Positions 6,792 to 13,665 of a DNA stretch of 56,301 nucleotides are shown piece by piece. Source of the stretch: a virus. The notes under the pieces are model-generated. The model was not told the origin of the DNA. It worked only from the letters and a program-made list of their open reading frames with translations, and made no database searches. The position numbers were made by a program, and so were the translations under genes. The stretch lies in IMG/VR virus record IMGVR_UViG_3300043409_000379, positions 1 to 56,301 of that record; one strand, given 5' to 3'. Within the stretch, counting starts at the first letter, position 1; each line of letters begins with the position of its first letter.

Positions 6792-7037
6792 ATGACTGAA
6801 GATAGAATTTTCGAAGATTGCGCCCGTCTTGAGGACGAACTCAAACTTTGCGTGTTGTCTTATCTGGAAAAGAGCAAGACGGACAACGGCGAGAAACTCA
6901 TTGTTCTCCAAGCGACTGTTCTCAGCTTTTACGTGAACCTGTTGACCAAGGCGGGGCATGACCCTGACGAAATCATGCAGATCACGAAGCAGGGCATCAT
7001 GGCGGTACGCGAAGACCGCAAGAGGAGCGCGGCATGA
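6792..7037 (+). CDS. Hypothetical early protein 1
   Basis: An 81-residue protein. The ATG at 6792 is preferred over the GTG just before it because GGAGAAA lies eight bases upstream. It is helical and acidic (LEDELKLCVLSYLEKSK) with a central hydrophobic helix. First gene of the early operon; its stop overlaps the next ATG (ATGA). Family not recognised. Confidence 0.75.
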   Translation: MTEDRIFEDCARLEDELKLCVLSYLEKSKTDNGEKLIVLQATVLSFYVNLLTKAGHDPDEIMQITKQGIMAVREDRKRSAA

Positions 7038-7252
7038 CCCCGAACGTACAAACTTTATCGGATGTTGCTGTGTTCGCCATGAACGAGACTGACCTTTTGG
7101 AAGAGGAATGGCTTTCGGAGTGGGATGTTTGGCTTGGATATGAAGGTTACTCTGTTAACCTGTTCTTCAATGGCGAAGGCTCACCCCAAGCAACAATGTA
7201 TTCGTCAACAGAAGACGGCATTAACTTTGATTCCGCTATCGAACTTTTTTAA
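7034..7252 (+). CDS. Hypothetical early protein 2
   Basis: A 72-residue, very acidic protein (ETDLLEEEWLSEWDVWLGYE). The ATG overlaps the upstream stop. Short, acidic and early-expressed resembles host-takeover or DNA-mimic proteins, but nothing specific supports that role. Confidence 0.7.
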   Translation: MTPNVQTLSDVAVFAMNETDLLEEEWLSEWDVWLGYEGYSVNLFFNGEGSPQATMYSSTEDGINFDSAIELF

Positions 7253-7266
7253 GACAGGAGAGCATC

Positions 7267-7506
7267 ATGACTGAACGTGGCGATGAGAAATCAGCATTGG
7301 TCGGCGACAACGACCACTTTGTAAAAGTGCGGGTGACAGGGTATGTCACCTACCGCTTCCAGAACAACATGACGAGGGCAGAGTTTGAGAGTTGGGCGGA
7401 GGTCAACCTTGACCGTTTCGACCAGATGACAAATCGGTCCCTTGATCGCATCAACTACCACATTGTAGAACTCGAAACCCGCCAACTAAAGCGCAAGCAA
7501 GCATAG
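7267..7506 (+). CDS. Hypothetical early protein 3
   Basis: A 79-residue protein with AGGAG before the ATG. It reads VKVRVTGYVTYRFQNNMTRAE, two strands and a loop, then helices ending in RQLKRKQA. Family not recognised. Confidence 0.7.
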   Translation: MTERGDEKSALVGDNDHFVKVRVTGYVTYRFQNNMTRAEFESWAEVNLDRFDQMTNRSLDRINYHIVELETRQLKRKQA

Positions 7507-7520
7507 AAAGGCCCCGTGTT

Positions 7521-7847
7521 ATGGCAAAGTTTGCAACAGGCACCATTAACTACGAGTTTGACGACCTCCCGATCTACATCTTGAAGGCGGACGGCACGAA
7601 GCAATACCGACTTGTGGAAGGGGAAGCCGAGATCAACTACTCGGCCTCCACCTACCAAGACGAGGCTTCTGGTGAAGCGTGGGAAATTGACTACACGATT
7701 GACGGTCTGTCCTGTCTTTCCATGACCGATTACGCATTTGATCAGGTGGCGGACATAGTAGACCACCACCTCCCCCTTGTACTCGAAGCACTTGATCTCA
7801 AAACATTTGACATTGAGTGCCAGATTTTGGAAGAAATAGAAGATTGA
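7521..7847 (+). CDS. Hypothetical early protein 4
   Basis: A 108-residue acidic protein. It has an N-terminal strand-rich half (GTINYEFDDLPIYILKADGT) and a C-terminal helix ending ECQILEEIED. AAAGG lies 10 bases before the ATG. Family not recognised. Confidence 0.72.
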   Translation: MAKFATGTINYEFDDLPIYILKADGTKQYRLVEGEAEINYSASTYQDEASGEAWEIDYTIDGLSCLSMTDYAFDQVADIVDHHLPLVLEALDLKTFDIECQILEEIED

Positions 7848-7868
7848 CACTGTGAAAGGACTATCAAA

Positions 7869-8234
7869 ATGCACATCTTGAAAAAGATTACTCAAGACGA
7901 ATATGACGGCTCTGATACCCCAACGAAAGAGTTTCTCAAGGAAGAGGTCGCCTTACAGGAAGACATTATCAATGAGTTTAGCAGGATTGCCAGTTTGATT
8001 GTCGAAGCGCATCCCGAGAACCACCCTCATCAGACAATGGCAAGCATTCTGTCAGCGGGGACGCAGTTTATTATCAAGTCCGCGTACTTTGCAACCATTC
8101 CAAAAGAAGTCGTCCATCAGATGTGTGATCAGATCATCGAAGACACATACAAAAGCACGAAGGAGCGCGACGACCTCATTGAAAAGGTCAAAGCGCACAT
8201 AGAGGGGATCGCAAAGAAGGCGACGAAGCATTGA
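7869..8234 (+). CDS. Hypothetical early protein 5
   Basis: A 121-residue, mainly helical soluble protein (LKEEVALQEDIINEFSRIASLI) with AAAGGA before the ATG. No motif recognised. It closes the first early sub-cluster. Confidence 0.72.
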   Translation: MHILKKITQDEYDGSDTPTKEFLKEEVALQEDIINEFSRIASLIVEAHPENHPHQTMASILSAGTQFIIKSAYFATIPKEVVHQMCDQIIEDTYKSTKERDDLIEKVKAHIEGIAKKATKH

Positions 8235-8376
8235 AACGCTTCTGGCAGAGGACGGAGGTCAAAGGTCGGAGATCAATCAACCTCCCTCCTGTGACCATCC
8301 ACCTATCCCTTCCCACCACCTCCCTTTACCTTTGCATCAACGACAAAGTAATCCTGTCATTAAAGAAAGAAATCCG
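8235..8376. other. Short non-coding gap with strand-skewed sequence
   Basis: About 140 bases before the DnaA-like gene. The left part is purine-rich and carries GGAGGTCAAAGGTCGGAGATC-type sequence (about 8254-8275) related to 2257-2280 and 20599-20614. The right part (about 8279-8333) is nearly all pyrimidine. No clear promoter is seen. Confidence 0.5.
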
Positions 8377-8844
8377 ATGACACTCCAGTTTAACACCAAG
8401 GAAGAATTAACCACCCACTACACCAGTCTTCGGATGAAGTTCCGAAACCCTCCCGAAACAGTCCGACCAATTCTAAGGGTCGTGGACGGCCCTCCATCCA
8501 TTTCTGGTAGGGTAGGTGCCGACAGCCCCGTCTTGGATGACAGCGCACCCTCCCTGCTCGACCTAGAGATACGCCGCCGCCACGAACTCCTCGACGGTTG
8601 CATTCTCTCCCGCCCTCGTAAACTTGTCGTGCTTCCTGTCTTGGAAGAGATCGGCATGGGATGGAAGCATTTGTTCAACGGAACGAGGAAGCCGGATATT
8701 GTCAGAAAGCGTTGGTTGGTATTCCGCGCACTTCGGGATGACGGCATGAGTTTACCGCAGATTGGTCGGGCTTGCGGTAACATGGACCATTCGACCGTTT
8801 TCCACGGCCTTAAGGGCTTAGAAAAAAGCCTATCCTGCTCTTAA
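8377..8844 (+). CDS. DnaA domain IV-like DNA-binding protein
   Basis: A 155-residue protein from the ATG at 8377, chosen because AAGAAAG precedes it; the frame opens at 8332. The C-terminal 60 residues read RKRWLVFRALRDDGMS, then LPQIGRACGNMDHSTVFHGL, matching the DnaA domain IV signature (SLP.IG..FG.RDHSTV.H). No AAA+ domain is present; the N-terminal 80 residues are unrelated to DnaA. It may bind DnaA-box-like sites to start phage replication, or compete with host DnaA. It lies in the early operon about 1.6 kb from the repeat array. Confidence 0.82.
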   Translation: MTLQFNTKEELTTHYTSLRMKFRNPPETVRPILRVVDGPPSISGRVGADSPVLDDSAPSLLDLEIRRRHELLDGCILSRPRKLVVLPVLEEIGMGWKHLFNGTRKPDIVRKRWLVFRALRDDGMSLPQIGRACGNMDHSTVFHGLKGLEKSLSCS

Positions 8845-8875
8845 GTCCACATTGTAACTGAAAAGGAAATTGAAG

Positions 8876-9298
8876 ATGATTGTAGAAAATATTCTAACGG
8901 AAAGACAAGAGACGCATGGCACCTATCAGGAAGTTGCCAGTATCGCGCAGTTGTTCCGCGAGATCATGCGTGGAACGGACGGTTGGCAAAGGATGAACGA
9001 CGCACAGCGTGAGGCCTTGGACAGCATGGCGTCGAAGTTTGGTCGCCTTGGTTCTGGCAACCCGCACTTCCGCGATCATTGGGACGATCTGGCAGGGTAC
9101 GCTGCGCTTGCATCCATGCACTGCGATAGCAACAACTGTACGGTGCAACAGGACATCGCCAAGGTTGTCGAGCAGATCAAGGTCGGAGGAGAGCCGACAG
9201 GTGTTGACGAAGACGGAGAGAGGTTTCCGGAAGTCGCAACGCTTCCGAAAACTGGCAAGAAGGGTTTCTTTAGTGCCAAGAAAGATGAAGGAGAATAG
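8876..9298 (+). CDS. DUF6378-like conserved phage protein
   Basis: A 140-residue protein from the ATG at 8876, preferred over the TTG at 8870. It reads [21 protein letters not shown], then [29 protein letters not shown], the pattern of the phage family I know as DUF6378 (RQ..HG..... and GNP...DHW.D.AGYA). Members are common beside replication genes; the function is unknown. Confidence 0.75.
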   Translation: MIVENILTERQETHGTYQEVASIAQLFREIMRGTDGWQRMNDAQREALDSMASKFGRLGSGNPHFRDHWDDLAGYAALASMHCDSNNCTVQQDIAKVVEQIKVGGEPTGVDEDGERFPEVATLPKTGKKGFFSAKKDEGE

Positions 9299-9300
9299 AC

Positions 9301-9756
9301 ATGGGACTCAAGAAACTTGAAGAGCGAAACAATCAAATCTTTGCACAAAGAAAGCATGGACTTACCTACCGAGAACTAGCCAAAGAATTTAATCTAAGCG
9401 GCTTCCGTGTTTCAAGTATATGCGCCCAAGAACAACGCAGGAAAGACAAAAGAGTAGTCCACGATGAGGTAATTGCATCAAGTAAACCGGAACTTGCCGA
9501 TCTCAACCCCGTGTTATTTAGGAAGGTTGACGAGTTGGAGTGGTCGGTTCGCACAGGAAATTGTCTTGCGAATGACAACATCATCTATATTTGCGACTTA
9601 GTTCTTCAATCAGCACCGGACCTTCTACGTATCCCAAACCTTGGTCTCAAGGGTATAGATGAGATCAAGGAAGTTCTGGCAACGATGGGGCTTCATCTCA
9701 CCTTGAAGAAGATGACAAAATGGGGACACAGGGAATTGATTACTTATTATGCTTAA
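9301..9756 (+). CDS. HTH plus RNA polymerase alpha C-terminal domain protein
   Basis: A 151-residue protein. Residues 5-45 form a helix-turn-helix ([20 protein letters not shown]). Residues 67-135 match the RpoA C-terminal domain: [20 protein letters not shown], then [23 protein letters not shown]. Positions equal to E. coli R265, N268, C269, G296, K298 and E302 are kept (R84, N87, C88, G115, K117, E121); the S299 position is Gly118. No alpha N-terminal assembly domain exists, so it cannot enter polymerase as a normal subunit. It could bind UP elements or activators. The GLHL ending is alphaproteobacterial. Confidence 0.88.
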   Translation: MGLKKLEERNNQIFAQRKHGLTYRELAKEFNLSGFRVSSICAQEQRRKDKRVVHDEVIASSKPELADLNPVLFRKVDELEWSVRTGNCLANDNIIYICDLVLQSAPDLLRIPNLGLKGIDEIKEVLATMGLHLTLKKMTKWGHRELITYYA

Positions 9757-9792
9757 CGACAGAAAACACATCAACAAGAAAGGGCTAAGGCA

Positions 9793-10320
9793 ATGTCAAG
9801 TTTTATAACTGTATATAACATTATCATCCATCTTCCACCGAGCCATTCCAATGACAAATCCCCCAAGGTCCGAGTAGCGGACAGCTTTGGCAATGAGCAG
9901 ATGGCGAAGGATGCCTTGTTTGATCTGGTGGTGTCTGATTTTGATGCGGCACAAAAAGAAGGCACGGACTTGATTAACAAGCGTTCGTTCTCCCTCCAAA
10001 AGATGCTTGTTCATACGCCACAAGACATTTCTAAGGAGTTACTTAAAGAGCAGAAATACTCCTTCAATCCGGCATTGTTTGAAAAGGTTGAGGAACTAGA
10101 ATTGTCCGTTCGTTCTGTGAACTGCCTCAAAGAGGGTAATATTGCCCTTATTGGAGACCTCATCCAATGGTCGGGAGCAGAACTGCTACGACTTCCATAC
10201 TTTGGTCGCAAAAGTCTTAATGAGATCAATGAAGTTCTAGCAACGATGGGGCTTCATCTTGGCATGGAAGTGAAGGGGTGGGAACGTCAGCCTTCCCCAT
10301 ATCGGAGAGATCATGATTAG
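9793..10320 (+). CDS. Second RNA polymerase alpha C-terminal domain protein
   Basis: A 175-residue protein. Residues 92-160 read [20 protein letters not shown], then [20 protein letters not shown] and GMEVKGW, very close to alphaproteobacterial RpoA. All DNA-contacting positions known from E. coli are kept (R107, N110, C111, G138, K140, S141, E144). Residues 1-90 are unrelated to the alpha N-terminal domain and match no family I know. It follows the other alpha C-terminal protein by 36 bases. Host-like conservation suggests later acquisition than its neighbour. Confidence 0.88.
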   Translation: MSSFITVYNIIIHLPPSHSNDKSPKVRVADSFGNEQMAKDALFDLVVSDFDAAQKEGTDLINKRSFSLQKMLVHTPQDISKELLKEQKYSFNPALFEKVEELELSVRSVNCLKEGNIALIGDLIQWSGAELLRLPYFGRKSLNEINEVLATMGLHLGMEVKGWERQPSPYRRDHD

Positions 10321-10411
10321 TCCTGTCGGACTTGCAATCATGCAATCGTTGGCAGCGGTGGTATTTATCACCGCTGCTGTCATCCTCATCCACTCCATCT
10401 GGAGAAAGTAA
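10313..10411 (+). CDS. Micro-membrane protein, 32 residues
   Basis: The ATG at 10313 overlaps the end of the upstream gene and the TAA is immediately followed by the ATG of the sigma region 4 gene. The product has one hydrophobic segment ([13 protein letters not shown]-like, residues about 12-26) and ends HSIWRK, so it is a single-span, positive-inside peptide. Its last codons (TGGAGAAAG) also form the ribosome site of the next gene. Tight packing supports a real gene; function unknown. Confidence 0.65.
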   Translation: MISPVGLAIMQSLAAVVFITAAVILIHSIWRK

Positions 10412-10873
10412 ATGTCTGTCAACAAGGAAACCGGTGACCCAAGAAGTTTAATTTACTCTTTGGAAAATCTTGCGATTGATCCGTTTCAAAGGTTGGTGGA
10501 CAAAGATGCGACTGCTTTTGTCAGGGATAAAATTCTCTCTAACTTAGCACCCCGTCAGAGGCGTATCCTCATACTGAGATTTGGATTATCTGACGGGGGA
10601 CAGGAGTTATCTGTCAGTGAATTAACGGAGATGTACGGAGTTACTCGCGAGAGAATTAGACAGATAATAAACTTTTCAATTCTTAAATTAGTTATGGTTA
10701 TCGTAGGGAACAAAGATTATAGGGCCGCGTTAAATTCTTTTTATAATACAAACATAGAAGAACGAGACATTAAGTTATCCTATAAAAAATCAAACACGTC
10801 ACATGCCTTGTGGCAACATACTGGATTAAATATTGAAAAAGAATACAAGCGTGACAATCATTGGAGAAAGTAA
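10412..10873 (+). CDS. Sigma-70 region 4-like protein
   Basis: A 153-residue protein. Residues 36-96 match sigma-70 region 4: SNLAPRQRRILILRFGL, then LSVSELTEMYGVTRERIRQI and INFSILKL; VTRERIRQI is the -35 recognition helix of housekeeping sigma factors. Region 2, needed for -10 melting, is absent, so it cannot be a full sigma factor. It could occupy the beta-flap or -35 site and redirect or block host holoenzyme. It follows two alpha C-terminal domain genes. Codon use is AT-rich relative to the upstream genes (many TTA, AAA). The C-terminal 55 residues are basic and unassigned. Confidence 0.88.
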   Translation: MSVNKETGDPRSLIYSLENLAIDPFQRLVDKDATAFVRDKILSNLAPRQRRILILRFGLSDGGQELSVSELTEMYGVTRERIRQIINFSILKLVMVIVGNKDYRAALNSFYNTNIEERDIKLSYKKSNTSHALWQHTGLNIEKEYKRDNHWRK

Positions 10874-11068
10874 ATGCCCGATATCACGATGTGCAACGGC
10901 GAGACATGCACCCTGTCAGAAACCTGTTTCCGCGCACCACAGAGCGGGACAGAGCCGAACGGTCGCCACCAGTCGTGGTTCATGGAGGAGCCGTACTGGC
11001 GGGATGGCAGAGGGCCGACCGTCTGTGATTACTATTGGAAGATTGACCCGTCGAAGGAGAAAGAGTGA
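10874..11068 (+). CDS. Small cysteine-containing conserved phage protein
   Basis: A 64-residue protein directly abutting the upstream stop. Cysteines at 7, 12, 18 and 51 (MCNGETCTLSETCFR ... VCDYY) could bind a metal. The MPDITMC.....C....CFR pattern is familiar from small phage proteins of unknown role. The 3' end carries the AAGGAGAAAGAGTGATG junction. Confidence 0.72.
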   Translation: MPDITMCNGETCTLSETCFRAPQSGTEPNGRHQSWFMEEPYWRDGRGPTVCDYYWKIDPSKEKE

Positions 11069-11070
11069 TG
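11054..11070 (+). repeat. Gene-junction cassette, copy 1
   Basis: AAGGAGAAAGAGTGATG combines a ribosome site, a stop (TGA) and the next start (ATG) in 17 bases. Identical copies occur at 11146-11162, 11361-11377 and 11678-11694, each joining two early genes. Confidence 0.9.
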
Positions 11071-11160
11071 ATGGACGTATTACACTATATTGGGATAGTC
11101 GTTATTTGCATCTCGCCTCTACTACTTGGGATCGTCATAACTCGTAAGGAGAAAGAGTGA
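11068..11160 (+). CDS. Micro-membrane protein, about 30 residues
   Basis: Starts at 11068 (or the adjacent ATG at 11071) from GGAG eight bases upstream and ends at 11160. It has one hydrophobic segment (IGIVVICISPLLLGIVI) followed by TRKEKE, a single-span peptide with a basic end. The start overlaps the upstream stop and its stop overlaps the next ATG. Function unknown. Confidence 0.65.
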   Translation: MMDVLHYIGIVVICISPLLLGIVITRKEKE

Positions 11161-11162
11161 TG
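11146..11162 (+). repeat. Gene-junction cassette, copy 2
   Basis: Identical to 11054-11070. It ends the 30-residue membrane peptide and starts the next gene. Confidence 0.9.
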
Positions 11163-11375
11163 TTTGGAATGCCATCAATCAAACGTGAAGGACAAACCAT
11201 GCTGAATATGTGCATGGAACAATGCGAAGGCGTCTACTTAATGGATGAGATTAAGCGGTTGCGGGGAGTTTTTTTGACAGTATTGGAAGCCTGTGAAGAT
11301 GTAAATTCTCCCGACAGAAAAGTACGTGTAGAAATTACAAAGAGATGCCGTGAAGCACTGAAGGAGAAAGAGTGA
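11160..11375 (+). CDS. Hypothetical early protein ending in REALKEKE
   Basis: A 71-residue protein starting at the ATG at 11160 that overlaps the upstream stop. It is helical and charged (YLMDEIKRLRGVFLTVLEAC) and ends in REALKEKE, encoded by the repeated junction cassette. No family recognised. Confidence 0.7.
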   Translation: MFGMPSIKREGQTMLNMCMEQCEGVYLMDEIKRLRGVFLTVLEACEDVNSPDRKVRVEITKRCREALKEKE

Positions 11376-11377
11376 TG
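11351..11377 (+). repeat. Gene-junction cassette, copy 3, extended to 27 bases
   Basis: The 17-base junction is preceded by TGAAGCACTG, and the full 27 bases are identical to 11668-11694. Confidence 0.9.
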
Positions 11378-11692
11378 ACTGATATCGTTGAACGATTGCG
11401 GGAACATAATGAACCTCCGTTTGATTACATTGCCCACGAAGCCGCCTCCGAGATTGAGCAACTGAGGAAAGACAAACAACTAGGGTTTGAGCTGATGGAT
11501 GTTTTTGTAAAAGAGATCAATCAATTGAAGCAAGCCGCCAACGAGAGCGAACGGTTGCGGAACGCGCTGCGGCAGATAACTGAACTCAGCCCATTCAAAT
11601 CTAATACTGGTAACGCGTCTCTCCAGTACATCACTCAAAGGTTGGTTGAAATGACAGCGTTGGCCCATGAAGCACTGAAGGAGAAAGAGTGA
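11375..11692 (+). CDS. Hypothetical coiled-coil early protein
   Basis: A 105-residue protein starting MTDIVERLREHNE and continuing AASEIEQLRKDK, a pattern seen in many small phage proteins that pair two short helices. It ends AHEALKEKE in the same junction cassette as the previous gene; 27 bases are identical at 11351-11377 and 11668-11694. Function unknown. Confidence 0.72.
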   Translation: MTDIVERLREHNEPPFDYIAHEAASEIEQLRKDKQLGFELMDVFVKEINQLKQAANESERLRNALRQITELSPFKSNTGNASLQYITQRLVEMTALAHEALKEKE

Positions 11693-11694
11693 TG
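11668..11694 (+). repeat. Gene-junction cassette, copy 4, extended to 27 bases
   Basis: Identical over 27 bases to 11351-11377; both encode an EALKEKE tail, stop and next start. Confidence 0.9.
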
Positions 11695-12021
11695 GATGCT
11701 ACTGAAAAATTATCTCAAATGATGATCCGATGTGGATTGGCAACGGGACACGGTGACACTATTGACGATTTGATTTTTGAATTGGAAAAACAATTCAAAA
11801 ATACATCAAACGCTTTTAGCGATGCACAAAAAGAGATTGAGCGGTTACGGGTATGGAATAATCTGGTGGAGAACAAGTGGCTGTGGATAGAAAGTGCATT
11901 GCAATTCATTGCGATGGCAAAGCCGCTTGATGGACAGACGTGGGAAAAACATTCAAAACAAGTAAAAGACTACGCTATCAAGGCACTTGAATTTAAGGAG
12001 TTCAACGATGACGTACGATAA
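11692..12021 (+). CDS. Hypothetical early helical protein
   Basis: A 109-residue protein whose ATG overlaps the upstream stop. It shares the IDDLIFELEKQF ... AQKEIERLRVWN helix style of its neighbour, suggesting distant paralogy, and has a Trp-rich middle (ENKWLWIESAL). It overlaps the next gene by 14 bases. Function unknown. Confidence 0.7.
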   Translation: MDATEKLSQMMIRCGLATGHGDTIDDLIFELEKQFKNTSNAFSDAQKEIERLRVWNNLVENKWLWIESALQFIAMAKPLDGQTWEKHSKQVKDYAIKALEFKEFNDDVR

Positions 12022-12226
12022 CAGCGGGATCATTAGCAAGAATGACCGCAAGGAAACTGATAAGCATCCTGACATATCTGGTAGCGCAACAGTAGACGGC
12101 GTGGAGTATTGGCTGTCAGGCTGGAAGAAGGAGAAGAACGGTAGGGGTTTCTATACCCTGTCGTTCAAACCAAAAGATGCGAGAACACCTGAACGTAAAG
12201 AACTTGATGACGAGATACCATTTTAA
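12008..12226 (+). CDS. Small protein with SSB-like acidic C-terminal tip
   Basis: A 72-residue protein from the ATG at 12008, with AAGGAG seven bases upstream. It is strand-rich (GSATVDGVEYWLSGWKKE, GRGFYTLSFKPK) and ends ELDDEIPF, the acidic-Phe tip that single-stranded-DNA-binding proteins use to recruit partners. The larger SSB-like protein at 18804-19628 ends DDDIPF. It may be a small SSB, a competitor for SSB partners or an OB-type protein. Confidence 0.7.
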   Translation: MTYDNSGIISKNDRKETDKHPDISGSATVDGVEYWLSGWKKEKNGRGFYTLSFKPKDARTPERKELDDEIPF

Positions 12227-12242
12227 CAAAAGGATGCGCGAT

Positions 12243-12551
12243 ATGAACAACGAAGACAAGATTGAATTGGCTTTTCTAGTTTTTCACATGGACAACCCTC
12301 ATGTGTATGAGGAGGTTAAGAAGATTGCATTGGACTTAAAGAGGTCTGGCAGAGATTTCTACGGCATTGGAGCGATCTTTGAGATTGTCCGGTACCACAG
12401 AGCCATGACAACGAATGACCCTATTTTTAAATTGTGTAACAATCACAGAGCCTTATACAGCAGACTTCTGATGAAACAGGAACCAGAATTGGCTGGTTTC
12501 TTTAAGATCAGACAACGCGGCGTGACAGAACAACAACACGGAGAAGAGTGA
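12243..12551 (+). CDS. Conserved phage protein of unknown function
   Basis: A 102-residue protein from the ATG at 12243, with AGGA eight bases upstream. The order PHVYEEVKKIALDLKRSG, FYGIGAIFEIVRYH, FKLCNNHRALYSRLLMKQEP, GFFKIR matches a small family often seen in phages of proteobacteria and actinobacteria, which has no known role. Its stop overlaps the next ATG. Confidence 0.75.
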   Translation: MNNEDKIELAFLVFHMDNPHVYEEVKKIALDLKRSGRDFYGIGAIFEIVRYHRAMTTNDPIFKLCNNHRALYSRLLMKQEPELAGFFKIRQRGVTEQQHGEE

Positions 12552-13219
12552 TGTCGAAAGAGAAACGAGAACTTGCGCGGCTTGAGATATGTATGGCCTT
12601 TCAAAGGTCGGCGGACAACTTTTCCCGCGAGATTGAGGACCAAATTAGAACCATAAAATCTATCTCCGAGAAGAACACGATCCGGATGGAGGCACGGCGG
12701 AGAAAGAAGAAAGAAGCCGAAGAGGAAGCACTGCGTCTGGCACAGGAAGAAGCGGATATTGCTGCCAGAAAAACAAAAAGGACTAAATCTAACAAGACTT
12801 TTTTAGTTCCCGCAATTCCTTTGCCCATTGTGGTTAAGAAGAAGGTTTACAACAAGGCACTTGTGGCGGAGTTTGAACCTTTTACCATTAAAAAAGGCCG
12901 CGATATAATTGAGGTCTCTATGAAACTGTCAACGATTGGTGAGTTGGAAGAGTTGCCAGATGTTATCCGCGTTTATGCGGGATATCTTGAGACTTTGATC
13001 AAGGAAGAGACGTTTAACTTGAACCCTTTGCCCGGATCAATGGAAACATTTGCGGCGGAGGTTGCCAGAAAAACCTTGGATCAAATACAAATTTGCAAGA
13101 GCCTTCTGCATATCTATCAAGGGCATCCAGACAATGCGATCAAGAGAGCGAAAGAACTTTTGAATTTTAAAAAAAGAACTGTAAAGAATGTGTCCATGGT
13201 GGTTGACAATCACTATTGA
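12551..13219 (+). CDS. Hypothetical coiled-coil protein
   Basis: A 222-residue protein. Residues about 20-80 form a long, highly charged helix (RMEARRRKKKEAEEEALRLA), then a basic linker, then a mixed domain with IKKGRDIIEVSMKLSTIGEL and helices to the end. The size and order suggest a coiled-coil tether with a globular C-terminal domain. Not recognised. Confidence 0.72.
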   Translation: MSKEKRELARLEICMAFQRSADNFSREIEDQIRTIKSISEKNTIRMEARRRKKKEAEEEALRLAQEEADIAARKTKRTKSNKTFLVPAIPLPIVVKKKVYNKALVAEFEPFTIKKGRDIIEVSMKLSTIGELEELPDVIRVYAGYLETLIKEETFNLNPLPGSMETFAAEVARKTLDQIQICKSLLHIYQGHPDNAIKRAKELLNFKKRTVKNVSMVVDNHY

Positions 13220-13263
13220 TCATGCGATAAGAGGTTATTGCTTAACGAAGAAAGGTAAGTGAA

Positions 13264-13599
13264 ATGAGAGCCATCCTAATTGATCCGAACGAACAGTCCT
13301 TCACTGAAGTCGAGTACAACGGTGACTGGAAAACCATCGCGCCTCTTCTCGGGTGCGAGTTGTTCACCGTCGTCTATACCGACTTTGGCGACATCTATGT
13401 TGATGACGAAGGTCTGTACAATACCGAGAACGCTTTCTTTGTTCTCGATAGCGTACCACAACCTCTTTGTGGTCGTGGCTTGGTGTTTGGACCTGTTGAT
13501 GACGAGGGTGACACAACCGCTGCAACGATCTCCATCGGAGACCTTGAGGAAAAATTATTCTTTATGTCGAGGTCAAAGGTTTACAAAATGTTTGCATGA
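13264..13599 (+). CDS. DUF3846-like protein
   Basis: A 111-residue protein. MRAILIDPNEQSFTEVEYNG, then FTVVYTDFGDIYVDDEGLYN, then PQPLCGRGLVFGPVDDEG is the pattern of phage and plasmid proteins assigned to DUF3846, whose function is unknown. It is the last gene of the early operon and is followed by a terminator. Confidence 0.78.
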   Translation: MRAILIDPNEQSFTEVEYNGDWKTIAPLLGCELFTVVYTDFGDIYVDDEGLYNTENAFFVLDSVPQPLCGRGLVFGPVDDEGDTTAATISIGDLEEKLFFMSRSKVYKMFA

Positions 13600-13627
13600 T
13601 ACTATCATGCGGTTTCTCCTAAACTTG

Positions 13628-13665
13628 ACCCTGCCAGTTTCCTCCCAGACTGGCAGGGTTTTTTT
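13628..13665 (+). terminator. Terminator of the early operon
   Basis: A perfect 11-bp stem ACCCTGCCAGT (13628-13638) / ACTGGCAGGGT (13649-13659) with a 10-base loop is followed by a T run to 13665. It separates the plus-strand early operon from the convergent polymerase gene, whose stop codon (13664-13666) touches the T run. Confidence 0.93.

Noticed and set aside
9301-10873. A full sigma factor or RNA polymerase subunit
   Set aside because: Region 2 of sigma and the alpha N-terminal assembly domain are both absent; only C-terminal modules are present.
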